64,000 nt of DNA from Oscheius dolichura (Eukaryota > Nematoda > Chromadorea > Rhabditida > Rhabditidae), in assembly GCA_932521035.1 (NCBI GenBank), contig OW051495.1:5332001-5396000 (forward strand), in the 5' to 3' direction. This document shows positions 33,337 to 44,500 of this stretch, in pieces. How positions within the stretch are numbered: the stretch's first letter is position 1; each line of letters begins with the position of its first letter. Below the pieces are notes generated by a model that was not told where the DNA came from, did not search any database, and saw only the letters and a program-made list of their open reading frames with translations. Position numbers and translations under genes: made by a program.

Positions 33337-33665
33337 ATGCCTTATTTGCTGATATCAACTCAAATCAGGCTCGAGTGTGGGCCTACTTTTGTCGGTGATG
33401 GAAAAAGTGATACAAGCCTCATGGCTAAACTTGAAGCAACTCCTTCAAAGCAGCTCGGAAACGAGTTTTCTGTAGGTTGTTAGTTTTAAAAATAAAAATA
33501 TTTATTATAATTTTATCTAACAAGATAAGAATGCTCGTTTTGCAGGAGTATGTTACTAATTTATGCCCTCGACAAGTGCTAAACATTTTGGAAAAAGAGG
33601 GCTGGAAAGTAATTGGTATGGCTGGTATCGGGCAAACTTGTGCATGGACTCTGTTTAAAGAATAA
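33337..33665 (+). CDS. GCHFR: GTP cyclohydrolase I feedback regulatory protein
   Basis: Two exons (33337-33471 and 33546-33665) give exactly 84 residues, the length of human GFRP. MPYLLISTQIRLECGPTFVG, the central LGNEF and the C-terminal WKVIGMAGIGQTCAWTLFKE are nearly identical to the mammalian protein. GFRP forms pentamers that bind GTP cyclohydrolase I and mediate its inhibition by tetrahydrobiopterin and activation by phenylalanine, controlling cofactor supply for aromatic amino acid hydroxylases. AATAAA is at 33693-33698, and the next gene's acceptor follows at 33765. Confidence 0.96.
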
Positions 33666-33826
33666 TCCAATTTATAATTTATAGTTTACAATAATAAATA
33701 CTCCAAATATTGAGGCAAACACCACGCATTTATATGTCCTTCTGCTCTTTTTATTTTGTTTTCAGATAAACAGTTAATTCCTTTAAAAATATTATTACAT
33801 GATCAACAACTGTCATATTCCATGAT

Positions 33827-33883
33827 ATGGTTAGTTTACTTGTTACCTGGTATTACAATTGTCTGTAATGAAGATATAGATTG

Positions 33884-33926
<43 letters not shown>

Positions 33927-34435
33927 TTTTTTCAGGTTAAACAAGCAACTCTTATAAAAATCGCTGCAGGGACTTTTCTCGCTGGCTCTACGGGTTTGTA
34001 TATTGCTCAAAAATGGATGCAGCAAAAAGTTAGAAGCCTACCCCATTATACCGAAAGTTTGAAAATAATAGCCGACCATAGTAAGGCTAAGGTATGTCAT
34101 TGTTTCATTAGTGAATTTCTTTTTTATTTGAGGAAGCTCTTGGCCAGCCAATTCAAGTAGGATCAGTGGATTTAGCGGATAACCACCACAACTATGTAGG
34201 AAAGAAAAAAAGTGCTGTTAGGATGGTTTAAAATACGATTAATAACGTTTTCCAGTTACGGATTCCCCTTACGGGTACATCTGATTGTGGCTACGCAGAC
34301 GTATTCGCGTGTCGAAATAGTGAAGAAGAACCTTTCGTGACAACGTTAATTCAACTGTCTCTGCAAGCAGGTGTCGTTACTATCTACGACATTCCCACTC
34401 TTTCAAAAGCAGTAGATGCTCTAGAATCCGATTAA
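33827..34435 (+). CDS. COA1: COA1/TIM21-type mitochondrial assembly factor
   Basis: Four exons. The only in-frame start is an ATG at 33827-33829 directly before a GT donor, so exon 1 contributes the start codon alone. The protein (about 140 residues) has a membrane span (IAAGTFLAGSTGLYIAQKW), a loop with SLPHYTESLKII, then EALGQPIQVGSVDLAD and RIPLTGTSDCGYADVFACR, matching COA1 (EALGPPL, LKIPVSGSKSEG in human). COA1 helps assemble cytochrome c oxidase and complex I in the inner mitochondrial membrane. The first intron carries a (TA)n microsatellite. A TTGTTTTCAG acceptor at 33756-33765 probably receives the leader. AATAAA begins three bases after the stop codon. Confidence 0.85.
33884..33921. 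repeat. (TA)n microsatellite in COA1 intron 1
   Basis: About 18 TA units lie in the intron between the start-codon exon and exon 2. Confidence 0.95.
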
Positions 34436-34599
34436 CAAATAAAGGAGGTTTCAACAATAGAAATAAATGATATTTACAATCAATTTGATATTTTTGACAG
34501 AGCAGTCCATGTGTTATACCACCTGTGTACTTTTAAATGCCTACTTATTTATTTATTTATCCAACTTGCAGATATCGCATTCAGGGAAGAGCTTTCGCC

Positions 34600-36324
34600 A
34601 TGGGTATTGCTAATATCATTGAATGGGCCCAAGGTTTGTTTTTATTTTCTAAGACAGCTCTGAGTGGTTTAAGGTATAACTTGGCCGGACTTTCTTCAGC
34701 CCCATGTTGAAGTGCTCTTACTTTGGATAACCTGGGCTGTTGACTATATTGACCTGGACTATTTAGAGGTTGGTTGTAGATAATTTTTGTGAGATTATCC
34801 GGTAGCGCGTCAGCAAATATGTTGGAGAATAGGTTTCATTGCCCGCATGGTTTTTCTCTTATCTTATCTGCTCGCATTACCGTTTGCTCTTCACAACTAA
34901 TTCATTGAAGGAAATGTGGTTAAATAATTTTAACCCAATTACTACTGACAATACCTCAAGTGAGGTAGGTTGTACCTTTGAAAGAAGATCAGTTTACATG
35001 CTTGTCTCTGTAGATTTGTTTTCAGTATCTGCTCTGGCTATTTTTACCTATCATCGTGGTATTTGTGCTTCCCGTCATACTAGTTGTATTCATATATGGT
35101 TGTATAATTTTTCTACACGTCTATGGACTCCGAAATCAAGTTTGATATTTAAAAAGTCATATACTTTATATATTAAAGATTCAAGAAGCTTATCATACAA
35201 GTTACTGGAACGGCGCTCGGGTAGCGATTGCTTCATTTTGGGATGCTGTTGGCTCTGTTTGGCACGGTTCGAAAATATACCCTCGTTTTTTAGTTATTTT
35301 GTTTAGGGTACGAACTGCGTGGTATAGAGAATGTTCCGGATGAAGGTTCAGCACTGTTTATTTATTATCACGGGTGCTTACCACTAGATGTATATTATCT
35401 AATTTCTAAGCTAGTAATTCACAAAAATAGATCTCTTCATTGTGTAGGGGATAAGTTCATCTTTAAAATACCTGGTACAACTGCCCAAATTAAACCTATT
35501 TTTTTATAAGTTTAGGATGGAAACCTCTTTGCAAAGTGTTCAGCATTACGGCTGGTACTGTTGATGAATGCACAGAAGAGTTAAAAGAAGGGAATCTTCT
35601 CTGTATTGCACCAGGAGGTGTCCGTGAAGCTCTGTTTTCCGACCCCCATATATATGATATCCAGTGGGGAAAACGATTAGGCTTTGCACGGGTGGTTATC
35701 AATTCTCGATGTGTTAGTTGGCCTACTTTTCTTTGTAATCGAATTTTCAGCCAGTTATTCCAATGTTTACGGAGAATTGCCGAGAATCATTTCGCACTCC
35801 TGAATGGGGACGTAATTTTTTCCGATGGATTTATGAAAAAACAAAAATTCCACTGTGCCCAATATATGGTGGATTTCCGGTTAAAATGATCACTCATCTA
35901 GGAAAACCAATGACATTCAACTACGATAATACTACCCCTGAAGAAGTAAGTGTACAAGTAATTTTTTTTTAAATAGTATATGGTAGGTACGAAGGCTTAT
36001 TAAACGTGAAGTTCGAAACCTCATAAGAGAACATCAGCGTCTCCCTGGAAGTGTTATTCGTGGAATTATGCAACGGTTCCATGATCCAAGGAAATCCCAG
36101 GAAACTGGCCGCACAGTGGAAGAAATTGTAAGCTTCTGACTTTTGAATTAGTTGCTCTTTTTATATTTTTGTGTTATTCGAAGTCTTATTTCTTTCTTTA
36201 GGAACTTCTTCCTACGTCGGAAGGCCTCTCTTCTTCTCAAATCCCTCACACTAATGGTGATTTAGCTGAAGAGACGCTGAGTGGGCCTAGTGAAGCCGAT
36301 GATACGATGTATGTTCAGCCATAA
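34600..36324 (+). CDS. TMEM68: TMEM68-type acyltransferase
   Basis: The start at 34600 follows CGCATTCAG by 15 nt. Eight or so exons. After a short N-terminus come two hydrophobic spans (YLLWLFLPIIVVFVLPVILV and VVFIYGCIIFLHVYG), then the PlsC acyltransferase domain: YYHGCLPLDVYYL (with the catalytic HxxxxD as HGCLPLD), DKFIFKIPG, CIAPGGVREALF, GFARVV, MFTENCRESFRTPEWG and YGGFPVKMITHLGKP. TMEM68 is an ER acyltransferase linked to triacylglycerol and alkyl-diacylglycerol synthesis. A 250-nt intron (about 34771-35027) separates LDYLE from YLLW. It is the last gene of the five-gene run. AATAAA is at 36552-36557. Confidence 0.9.
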
Positions 36325-36681
36325 TTATAAATTTCACTATCCCGGTGATAATATAGTTGCATAGTCACTTCTCATTTACGGTTGATCTCGGTTAGTTCGC
36401 TTGCGCACGTTTTACCTTTTTGTACATATTTTCACCTGTCATGTATGTAGTTCTAACTGTGATCCTGATTTTTTTTTAATTTTTGGCCTACAGCGAACAA
36501 TCATTTTTCTTTCATAATATCGTCTTAGCTTTTGTGATTGCGTAATAATTTAATAAAAGTTTTATCTTGATCTATAGTTCTCAACGACCTATAGATTCTA
36601 CAGAAGCACCTCATCATTTAAGAATGATGTTTGCATGGTGGTAACCAATCCACAACGCCTCACTGCTCCTTGTATTCATAC

Positions 36682-37467
36682 ATGCTCATCCTTTCCCTTC
36701 TCGTCACTAGCTCTCTGGTAGGTGTATCTTCCAACTACTCTAGATGTTCTAAGAGTTGTAAACCAGCTCTTATAACACCAAGGGGATTTACTGCCATCTC
36801 GGATCTTCTCCCGCCTGAGCTAGCCAAATTAATGGGTATCCAAGCAGCTGCTCCAATAGTTCCGCTTCTAGCAGATGAACCAAAGGTCCCTGAGATCGAG
36901 GCGGAAGGTTCTGGTGAAGATCTGCCACAGGTAATTACGGTGCAGCCTGTAGCAGCGTGAGTGAGCCACTCAGATAAACAGAAAAAAAAGCAGAGCATGT
37001 GCTCATTCGGCCAAAGTGGAATTGCTGACGAGTTACCCGTGGAACGACGGCAAATTGAATGAATACGGGTGAGATTGTCGGCTAGTTGATTTACTGCCAT
37101 CTCGGATGGTTGATAGGGTCCTCCTCGAACACGACTTTCGCCGGCTACAGAAATACAGCCGGACATCGGTGGCATCTTTTGGGGGGAAGATGGCTCGACA
37201 CGTGGTGTGGGTTCGGATAAGGGGCACTTAACTAAGAGGGAGATATAGGAAAGTGGAGACGACGAGAGGACCCTACTATGGGCAGAGGTTCGCCGTCGAA
37301 GGAGTCACCGCGTCATGTCGAGCAGTCAATGAATTCGTGAGGAAGGCCGTCTCCTGGAGTACTACGGTAGGGGAGATCCCCGAGAAGGAGGATAGACAAA
37401 ATTACAGATACCGAAGGCGACGGTCACGTGCCGGTGCGAGAGGCCGGTTGTCATCCAGAAGATCTAA
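36682..37467 (+). CDS. Small secreted cysteine-containing protein
   Basis: Three exons (36682-36956, 37249-37366, 37408-37467) total 453 nt with consistent phases (2 then 0), giving 150 residues. The N-terminus MLILSLLVTSSLVGVSS is a signal peptide. The mature part has a CSKSC pair, a Pro/Glu-rich acidic linker (PKVPEIEAEGSGED), and a C-terminal module VTASCRAVNEFVRKAVSW followed by ATVTCRCERPVVIQKI. Five cysteines suggest a disulfide-bonded extracellular protein. No family is recognised. The stop overlaps AATAAATAAA, so the 3' UTR is very short. It marks the return to GC-rich sequence after the large AT-rich block. Confidence 0.6.
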
Positions 37468-37934
37468 TAAATAAAGTTATTTTGGCCGGGAGACAACTGT
37501 CCCCTGAAAAAATTATGACCCTTACAACTCGAGGGATCCGTCCTCCCTGGACCGCCTGAATTATCCACGAGTACCGACGGCCACCCTTCATTTTCCCACA
37601 TTCGGCAGCCGATCCGAGCCCGGGAGGAAAACATTTCCCGCTCATCTGCCTGCTCCGAAAACACCAGCCCTACTCTGAGGATGCCTATCCCCCCAGAAAA
37701 ACCCGAGAAAAGGGATGGGGGGCAGTCGTCGCTATCGGCCGGGGTCCATCTATTAGCTTCTGCCAGATAAAAGGCCCTTCCCCTTTGATTTAATGACACA
37801 AAATCCGCCTCAAAGGCTACCGTAGCCGGCCAACTTGGCATTTCCATTTCAATCAGGCGGAGAGCCTCGAAATCTCTGGTCTGAAACCGAGAGTTGCCCT
37901 GACGTAGTGTCATCTCCAATTCCACGCTGGCCAT
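37464..37934 (-). CDS. Possible intronless ORF, 156 codons
   Basis: An uninterrupted frame opens at ATG 37934 (MASVELEMTLRQGNSRFQ) and ends tail-to-tail with the preceding gene. The first half looks protein-like (DFEALRLIEMEMPSWPATV); the second half is Gly/Ser/Pro-rich and less so. No domain is recognised, nearly all other genes here are split by introns, and no poly(A) signal is evident, so a chance frame in GC-rich DNA is a real possibility. Confidence 0.25.
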   Translation of the reverse strand: MASVELEMTLRQGNSRFQTRDFEALRLIEMEMPSWPATVAFEADFVSLNQRGRAFYLAEANRWTPADSDDCPPSLFSGFSGGIGILRVGLVFSEQADEREMFSSRARIGCRMWENEGWPSVLVDNSGGPGRTDPSSCKGHNFFRGQLSPGQNNFIY

Positions 37935-38865
37935 TTCTATTCTGATAGTTCACCCCTATTAGGACGGGGGGGAGGGGGACTATAGATGACCCCGCCACTT
38001 CCTGTTATCTGGGGGCATCTTACTGGGAAGGGGTGCGGGATGGGAGCCGCGAGCATCCTTTATTTGCCAAAGAACACGTTCGGTCTCTTTTTAACCTGAT
38101 CACCGGGGGGTCGGCTCGACCCTCCCCCCACGCCCCACGTTGAAGAAGTCCATTTTTTTGCAGGGGATGACTGCCGGCCACATAACAATCCATTACGCCG
38201 GAGTAGGAGCTATTGCCTCTCGCTCGTCCTTGTTCCGTCTGGGAATGACTAACCTTGTTATGTTGCGGCATCCCTAACGCCCTAATTAATTAATTTATTT
38301 CAAACATCCAATTCCAAGATATACCGCTCTGCCCCTACCGGCCACACCCGACAGTACCCCCTGCCCCCTCGCCTGGGAGATCGGCCAAATTGTTTTGAGC
38401 AGACCCTATTGGTGTTTTGTAGAGGGTAGCAAACAAATTCAAGTGAATAGCCCATAAAGGACGGCCAGTAACTAACTTGACGCCCTTACTCCTTTCACGG
38501 GAGCAGCTGATTTCGGCTGATTGGCCGGATAAAGTCGGGAAATGTCCGACAGCTGCCGCCTCCGTGTTGACTGGTTTCTCGACAACGAGGGGGATCCCCT
38601 TCCCCAGGAGAGAACAATCCTCCCCTGTGTAATTAGATGTAGCCGGGCAGGTGTGCCCTGTCACCCCGACGTCTCTTCCAGGAGAGCCCTCTCCTCATCT
38701 GTTCCAATCTGTTGAATTGAATTTGTCCACGTCGTAAGATCGCTGAAAGCATCCTCCCGTCACCCGGCCGCCTTGAACCCCTCGGCTGTCCTCCTCCTTC
38801 TTTTTAGAGCAGAAGCCACTCATCGTCTATTCCTCGGCTCTCTTTATTTTCCGAATGCTTTCAGG
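37935..38865. other. Intergenic, nothing supported
   Basis: GC-rich, without a convincing gene. It precedes the first exon of the GPCR gene and should contain its promoter. Confidence 0.5.
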
Positions 38866-41571
38866 ATGCGAGAACGCGACCGTCTCGCCGAGGCTCTCCT
38901 CGACTATGCTCCGTATTTCCCGGATTGCAGCACCTTCAACTGTATCCTCCGGTAGGTGGCCCCTCCCCCTTGTTATGGCCCTGAATTGTTAGATGTTAAA
39001 AACAAGATACCGACGAGTTCTGCCGTCCCCTCCTTTCCGGCCTCCTCCTGCTCCGTTCCCCACGCTCCGCAGATCAAGGCGGGAACTCAAAATTAAAAAG
39101 ACCGAAACTCACCATAGCCCCAGGCACTCAGTTCTGCATCAAATTTCATGCAATTTTGAGCAAAGAATCTTCAGGTCGGGTTACACGGTGCCCTTATGAT
39201 GTCGAATCTGTTTGTTCTGCTTCGTACTTTCCGTTTTTGTGGATCAATCACCGACAGGTTCAGGGGACAGGGCCACGACCCTTTGCCCCTTCTGAACTTC
39301 TCCGAGTCCCTTTTTGGATTTTCAGTCTATCCAAATTCAATTTCCCGGTCTTTTGTGAGTGTCCTTCGGCCCCATCAGAACTCGTAAAGACCCTCGTCGA
39401 AGAGATAACTGAGGGTGGACGAGGGAGGACGGGGGAGGACGGGGGAGGACAGAGAACATCATCTGTTTCCATTTGTCGGGGTTGTCCCAGATGGTCTTAT
39501 CCCGGGAGATAACCTTTCCCGAGGTTCCCACCGTCGGCCACTTCCACTCGCTTCGCTACTCCAATATTCTTCATTAAATCTGGCCATATTAATATTTCTG
39601 TTTACCCGGCTGCCTCATTTGGGGTGTCGTCATCCGGACCCTCTCCAGCGGTCTATTGTCCTCTAGGACAACCTCTTTCGTCCGTCATGATAGCCCGCTC
39701 CGTCCCCCGTCGTCTCAAATATCTCCATTAAATTCCCCCTAATTTCCATCTTGACTGCCCCTCGTCCTCCTCCTGGCCCCGTTCATTTTCCCCTCTGATT
39801 CGTCCAAAATGCCGGACGAGTCTCCCCGTTTTATATGTTCCTCGTTATCTACGGTGTCCCAGTCGAAGCCGTTGTTTGCCCGACAGCTCCTTTTGGCACT
39901 CGTAATTCCCTTGTTTTCCAGGGAGATAACCGGCCCAAACTTTACAATGATGAACTGCAGCTATCGCTATTCGAGTCAAGACGCCATCACCAGCTACGCC
40001 CTCTGGATAGACGTGAGTCGGCCCCGCTATCCTAGAACATACCCTCATTCAGGGTCCCTGTACCGCGTTGGCCGCCTTGTTGGCCCTGATCGGAGCCCGG
40101 TTCGCCTTCCGATTCCTCTACAAAGCTGGCCTGAACAAGGACCTCACGGCGGGTAGGCCTCTCTCCCTCTCTCTCTATAGATGTAACCCAATCTCAGCTC
40201 TGTTCTCGCTGTGTCTGATCGACTCCCTCCTGATGATCACCGTCTTTTCGTTTTATTGTATAGAAGCTCTAGGAATGCTAACTACGGGTTCCAATATCAT
40301 GTACCGGCACCAGGCCTTCAGCGTCGGGCTCAATGGCGTGGGGCAGAGTCTCACCACCTCTTCCGTATGCCCCTTCCCCTCCCTCTCACCCTTTCTCCAG
40401 ACCATGCTCGTCATCTACGTGTCCATCCTCCGCTGCCTCGTCGTCGTCCAGCCACTCAAATATGCCCACAACTCACACAACAGACTGAAAACGGCAAGTC
40501 TTCTGCCTGTCCTTCGTAATCCCTCTTTTCAGGCGAACAGCATCTCGCAGAGTCGGAGTTCGGCGGCGCATAGCGGGAAGGAGGAAGCCGTGCCACTGCA
40601 TCCCTCCTTCCGAAGAAACAACCGGCCCATCCAGTTCCGGAAGGTCCTGAAGCCGTTCCTCCTGCCCCGTAAGTCTTCCCCTCCCCTCACCTCTCTTTTC
40701 AGTTCTGGTCATCCTCGTCTGTTTCGCCATCAACATTCCCGTCTACTTCGAGTTCACCCTCGAGCCCTGCTTCGACGTGGAACACAGCATGGAGGCCAGC
40801 TGTCCAGCTCCCACTGTCTTCCGCTACAACGTGAGTCTCACAACGAACAGTCACAACACATCCATCAACAGTATGCCACCTACAAAACAGTTCTGATGAC
40901 CATCACACAAACTGTCGGCCCCGTCATAACCATCCTGTTCTTTTCTGTCCTCACGGAATATCACGTCCACCGGAGTCTCAAGGCCAGGAGAAAGTGAGTG
41001 CCTCAAAAGATCTTCCTAGATGGCCCTTCAGGCTCTTCGAAAGCCAGCAGCGGAGTCGATCAGTCGTCTTGTCAGAGGAGTTGAAGGAGAAGATATCCCG
41101 GGCCGTGGCCTGCTTCATCGCCATCAAGTTCCTCATTTTGAGGTCTGTACAGGGAGAGGATAGGGCCACAAGAGGGGGTTCAGGTCGATGCCGGTCTTCT
41201 TCGACGTCTACGAGTACAAGTATGGGATCGAGTCGTTCGGGGTGCGCCTGTCCATCCTCGTGAGGATATCCGACTTCATGATTGTCCTCAACTCGGCGAC
41301 AAATTCACTGGCTTATTTCGGGAAGAAAAGGTTTGGTGGCTTGGCAACGGGGAGAACGGGCCGGTTCAGGTGGCTGGAGAAGCGACTTCGATTGCACATC
41401 CTGAAAAAGGAGGAGAGGCGACAGCAGAAGGCCACCGGCAGACGAAACAATTCCGTAAGTGGCCCGTCCAGCCAATGCTCACCGGTCCAGCAGTGTCCGA
41501 CTTCCTACGTGAACTCCGCCGAAGTCAGCCAACTGCAGTTGCCAGCCGACGAAGCCGTCAACTGCGTCTAG
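38866..41571 (+). CDS. Rhodopsin-type GPCR, peptide-receptor-like (FMRFamide-receptor group)
   Basis: The first exon (38866-38954) begins 1 nt after ATGCTTTCAG and joins in phase 2, across a roughly 970-nt intron, to GGAGATAACC at 39923, giving an N-terminus with NFT and NCS glycosylation sites. Seven spans are visible: ALAALLALIGARF, ISALFSLCLIDSLLM, TMLVIYVSILRCLVVV, VILVCFAINIPVYF, VGPVITILFFSVL, AVACFIAIKFLIL and ISDFMIVLNSATNSLAYF. The DRY motif is replaced (SILRCLVVVQPLKYA), and NPxxY appears as NSATNSLAYF, as in many nematode peptide receptors. One intron is GC-AG (about 40495-40533). The tail is basic then Gln/Ser-rich. The ligand cannot be told. The nearest AATAAA is far downstream at 42370. 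Confidence 0.8.
39411..39450. repeat. Short G/A-rich tandem repeat in GPCR intron 1
   Basis: GGTGGACGAGGGAGGACGGGGGAGGACGGGGGAGGAC repeats a 10-bp GGGGGAGGAC-like unit about three to four times. Confidence 0.8.
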
Positions 41572-44500
41572 CCCCCCCTCCCCCTAGTCTTCTCATTTCC
41601 ATAAGGGTACTCCAGAATGAATTGTTTCCTCTGGCAGAGAATCTCATGTTTTCCCAACTTGGCCACCTGTGGGGGCGATCCGTCACCAACGTGACAAATC
41701 GGCGACCGTCGACGCCCTGTTGCGAAATTCCTGATCTCTTTTCTGTGGTGGGCCTGTCTCCCGGGTAAGTCACTTCCACGAGTGGCGATGTCTCCGCCAC
41801 CCCTCTTTGGATGTGACACATGGCGAGAGAGGGGGGAATGCCCTCCCTTGAACTGGCTCGTCTGCTCGGCGACCTCTGACGATGGGCCGGGCGTTCCCCG
41901 GCGGTACTTGTCAGTTCCCCTTTGCCCGGCGATATATCATCGCCGACCACATGCCAGTGTTCCCCCTATCCATTTATGTCTCCCTCGTCAAAATAGACTT
42001 CGTTTTTATGGGTTTTTGGGCCTTTGGCTGCCTCGCCACCCTCGCAGTTGGTCCCAGGGGAGCAGGGGGGCTATTCTGGGGGCCCCCGGGCCTTCTGTCC
42101 CGGCCCCCGGCTATAGTCGTCTGTCGGGCGGAGACGATCAAATTACGCAGTGCTCTGCCCCTCTCCCCTGCCCGCCGTCGTCTTTGTTTTGCTTTTTATT
42201 CGGTCTTCCCATAATCCCAGGAATGACTCCTAATTGTACCCATTCATCTGGCCCGGATGACATGCCCCACTCATTAGGGGGCATAGATTTCAGTCTCTTG
42301 ACGTCTCACGGGGGTACTGTAGGGGGAAGTAAAGAAGTAGGCCTCGTTAAGAGACACTTATAGAAAACAAATAAAATCAGCTGCCGGAAGCGGGCCGCCC
42401 CATTTTTCGTAAACATCGTCCTCTGTTTATTTTCGTCTGGCAACTCGTATTCCATTGTTATGAATAGTTGAGCCTCATTTGATGGCCACCTGATTTGGCC
42501 GGCCGCGAGAGGGCAAACAGCCCTCCTCTCCTCCCTGTAGCCTCCGAGCAGCTGACGTGTCCCGTTCATCTTTTTCCAGACTTTACACCCGAGTCCATCG
42601 GGCACAGTGCCGTCATTTTGACCTATTCGATAATCCAGCGTGGTAGTCCCCTTTCACTCCTCCCCCAGATGGCGTGGCTCTGTTTGTTCAGCTTGTTTTC
42701 ACCGACACCTGTCCTCCTCCTCCCCTTGACTTTCTGCTCCCCCCATTGGTATTCCGTCCTCCTCCCCTGAATTTGTATTCCCGCCCAGGGACCGTCTCGT
42801 CGCCCCTCCCCGGCCACTCTGCCCCCGTTTGCACCTGTCCCACCCCGTTCCAGTGGATTCTCACGGCTCGAGGACCACTTCTTCCCGCCTACACGGGCCC
42901 CCCGAAAAACAGGAAGCCGTTGGGAAATCGTTGCTATCACTGGACCCGGGCTTTTTTCCCCCGGAAACCCATAAATTTCCCGTGGTTTAGTTTAAAATGG
43001 CGCGGTTTCTTTGATAAAAAGCCGCGCAGTTGATATTATTCGCTGGGAAGAGAGGGGGCTTCCAGCCGGCTGGCTGTTGCACAGTGTCCCCGATAAGGGG
43101 CGCCGGTTTCCGGTGGTGGGTGGTGCAGTTGTCTCGGCCGTCGCCACCTGACCCAGGCCATCCTCCCTGCTCCCCCCGTGGCACATCCTCCAGTTCCGGG
43201 TGCTTATTTTGATGTGTAGAAGTTGGCCACCTCCTCGCGGCCGCCTCCTAACCAGTCTTCTCCTGAATAATTCAACACGGAGATTACGTAGGAGATCGGA
43301 CCCCTAAATCCCCTCGAAAACACGTTGGCTGCCCTCTGAAAAAGGCCGAATTGTTATATGGGCAATATCTGACGTGATTAAGGGGATTACAAAGCAGAGA
43401 GCGAGGAGGGGGAGGAGGTCAGGGCGCAAGATAGATGGCCGTCGCTTACGAGCCCTAGCAGCCGGTCTTTGAGCCCTTCTCCACGGCACAATGCGCATTT
43501 GGCAACTCCTCGACCTCCCACGGTACAGGCTCCTTCCCTTTGTAATCCTATCATTTCCGGTCGTCTCTCATGATTTGTGTGGCGATGGGCCGCGCGTTTT
43601 ATGGCTTCGCGTCCCCGTCTCTTCCTGCCTGCTTCTTCATTCGTTGGCTGTACCTACTCTCTCGCTGCGTCGCCCTTCATTAATCCAAATGGGGCAATAT
43701 TTAGTGTTTCTCGTATTTCTCCCCGAGTTTAGAGGCTTTTTTGTGATCATTCACTTGCTCAAGTCCGTGTTTTCTGCCGTCCCAAGCGGCCAAATGAGCC
43801 TCGGAATGAATCGCAGATGTGGCGGGGAAAGTAAATGAAAGCGACCACCTCTACCTCTCCCCCGAGTCCTTTTCGTTGTTCTTCTGTTCCGGGCTCTCCC
43901 CATTCATAGAATCTCATATGTTAACTGTTTTGTCCGCTTGACACACCTACGCGACAATTTTTTTGCTGTACCACAAGCCCTGGGGGAGCAATTGATGCCT
44001 TCTCGAAAGGCTTGCACTTCTTTCTTCCGCCTTTTTGACAGATTTCTAATTGAAGTAGGCACGAGAGAAAAGAATAATATATCTTAATTGGATACGCAGA
44101 AGGGACAGGTTCTTGTCAAGTGGAGAAATAACTCAGCCTGGGTAATTAGCATAGAGAACCAGCCGGGCATGCATCCGTAATTTAGCGATACAGCATAGTG
44201 CTATAACGCCGGAAGTGCTGCAATTTTCCCGGCGGCTGGACTTTACGATGAAGGAACATCGCAGATGGCCGCTCTCTGCGAAATTTATGTATAACAAAAC
44301 AGCCAGTGTTTTCAGTGGACGGAAAGAAGTAGAAATACTTTGGACAGGTGCTAAATTTGCAGATGCATAATACAATCAAACTTGAGAACCACTTTGCATT
44401 GCAACACGTTAATACGAGCTAAATCTAGGCCGTTTTAGTCGTTGTTGCAATTTCGAATCAGTTTTCTATGCAAACGAAACTAGACTTTTACCATTTATCT

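Noticed and set aside
40154..40183. GTAGGCC...CTATAG as a 28-30 nt intron in the first GPCR
   Set aside because: Removing it breaks the frame and ends the protein early. Reading through keeps TM1 and TM2 in one frame.
43491..43838. 115-codon plus-strand ORF
   Set aside because: No domain, no acceptor near the start, no poly(A) signal, and other frames nearby are equally open; a chance frame in GC-rich DNA.
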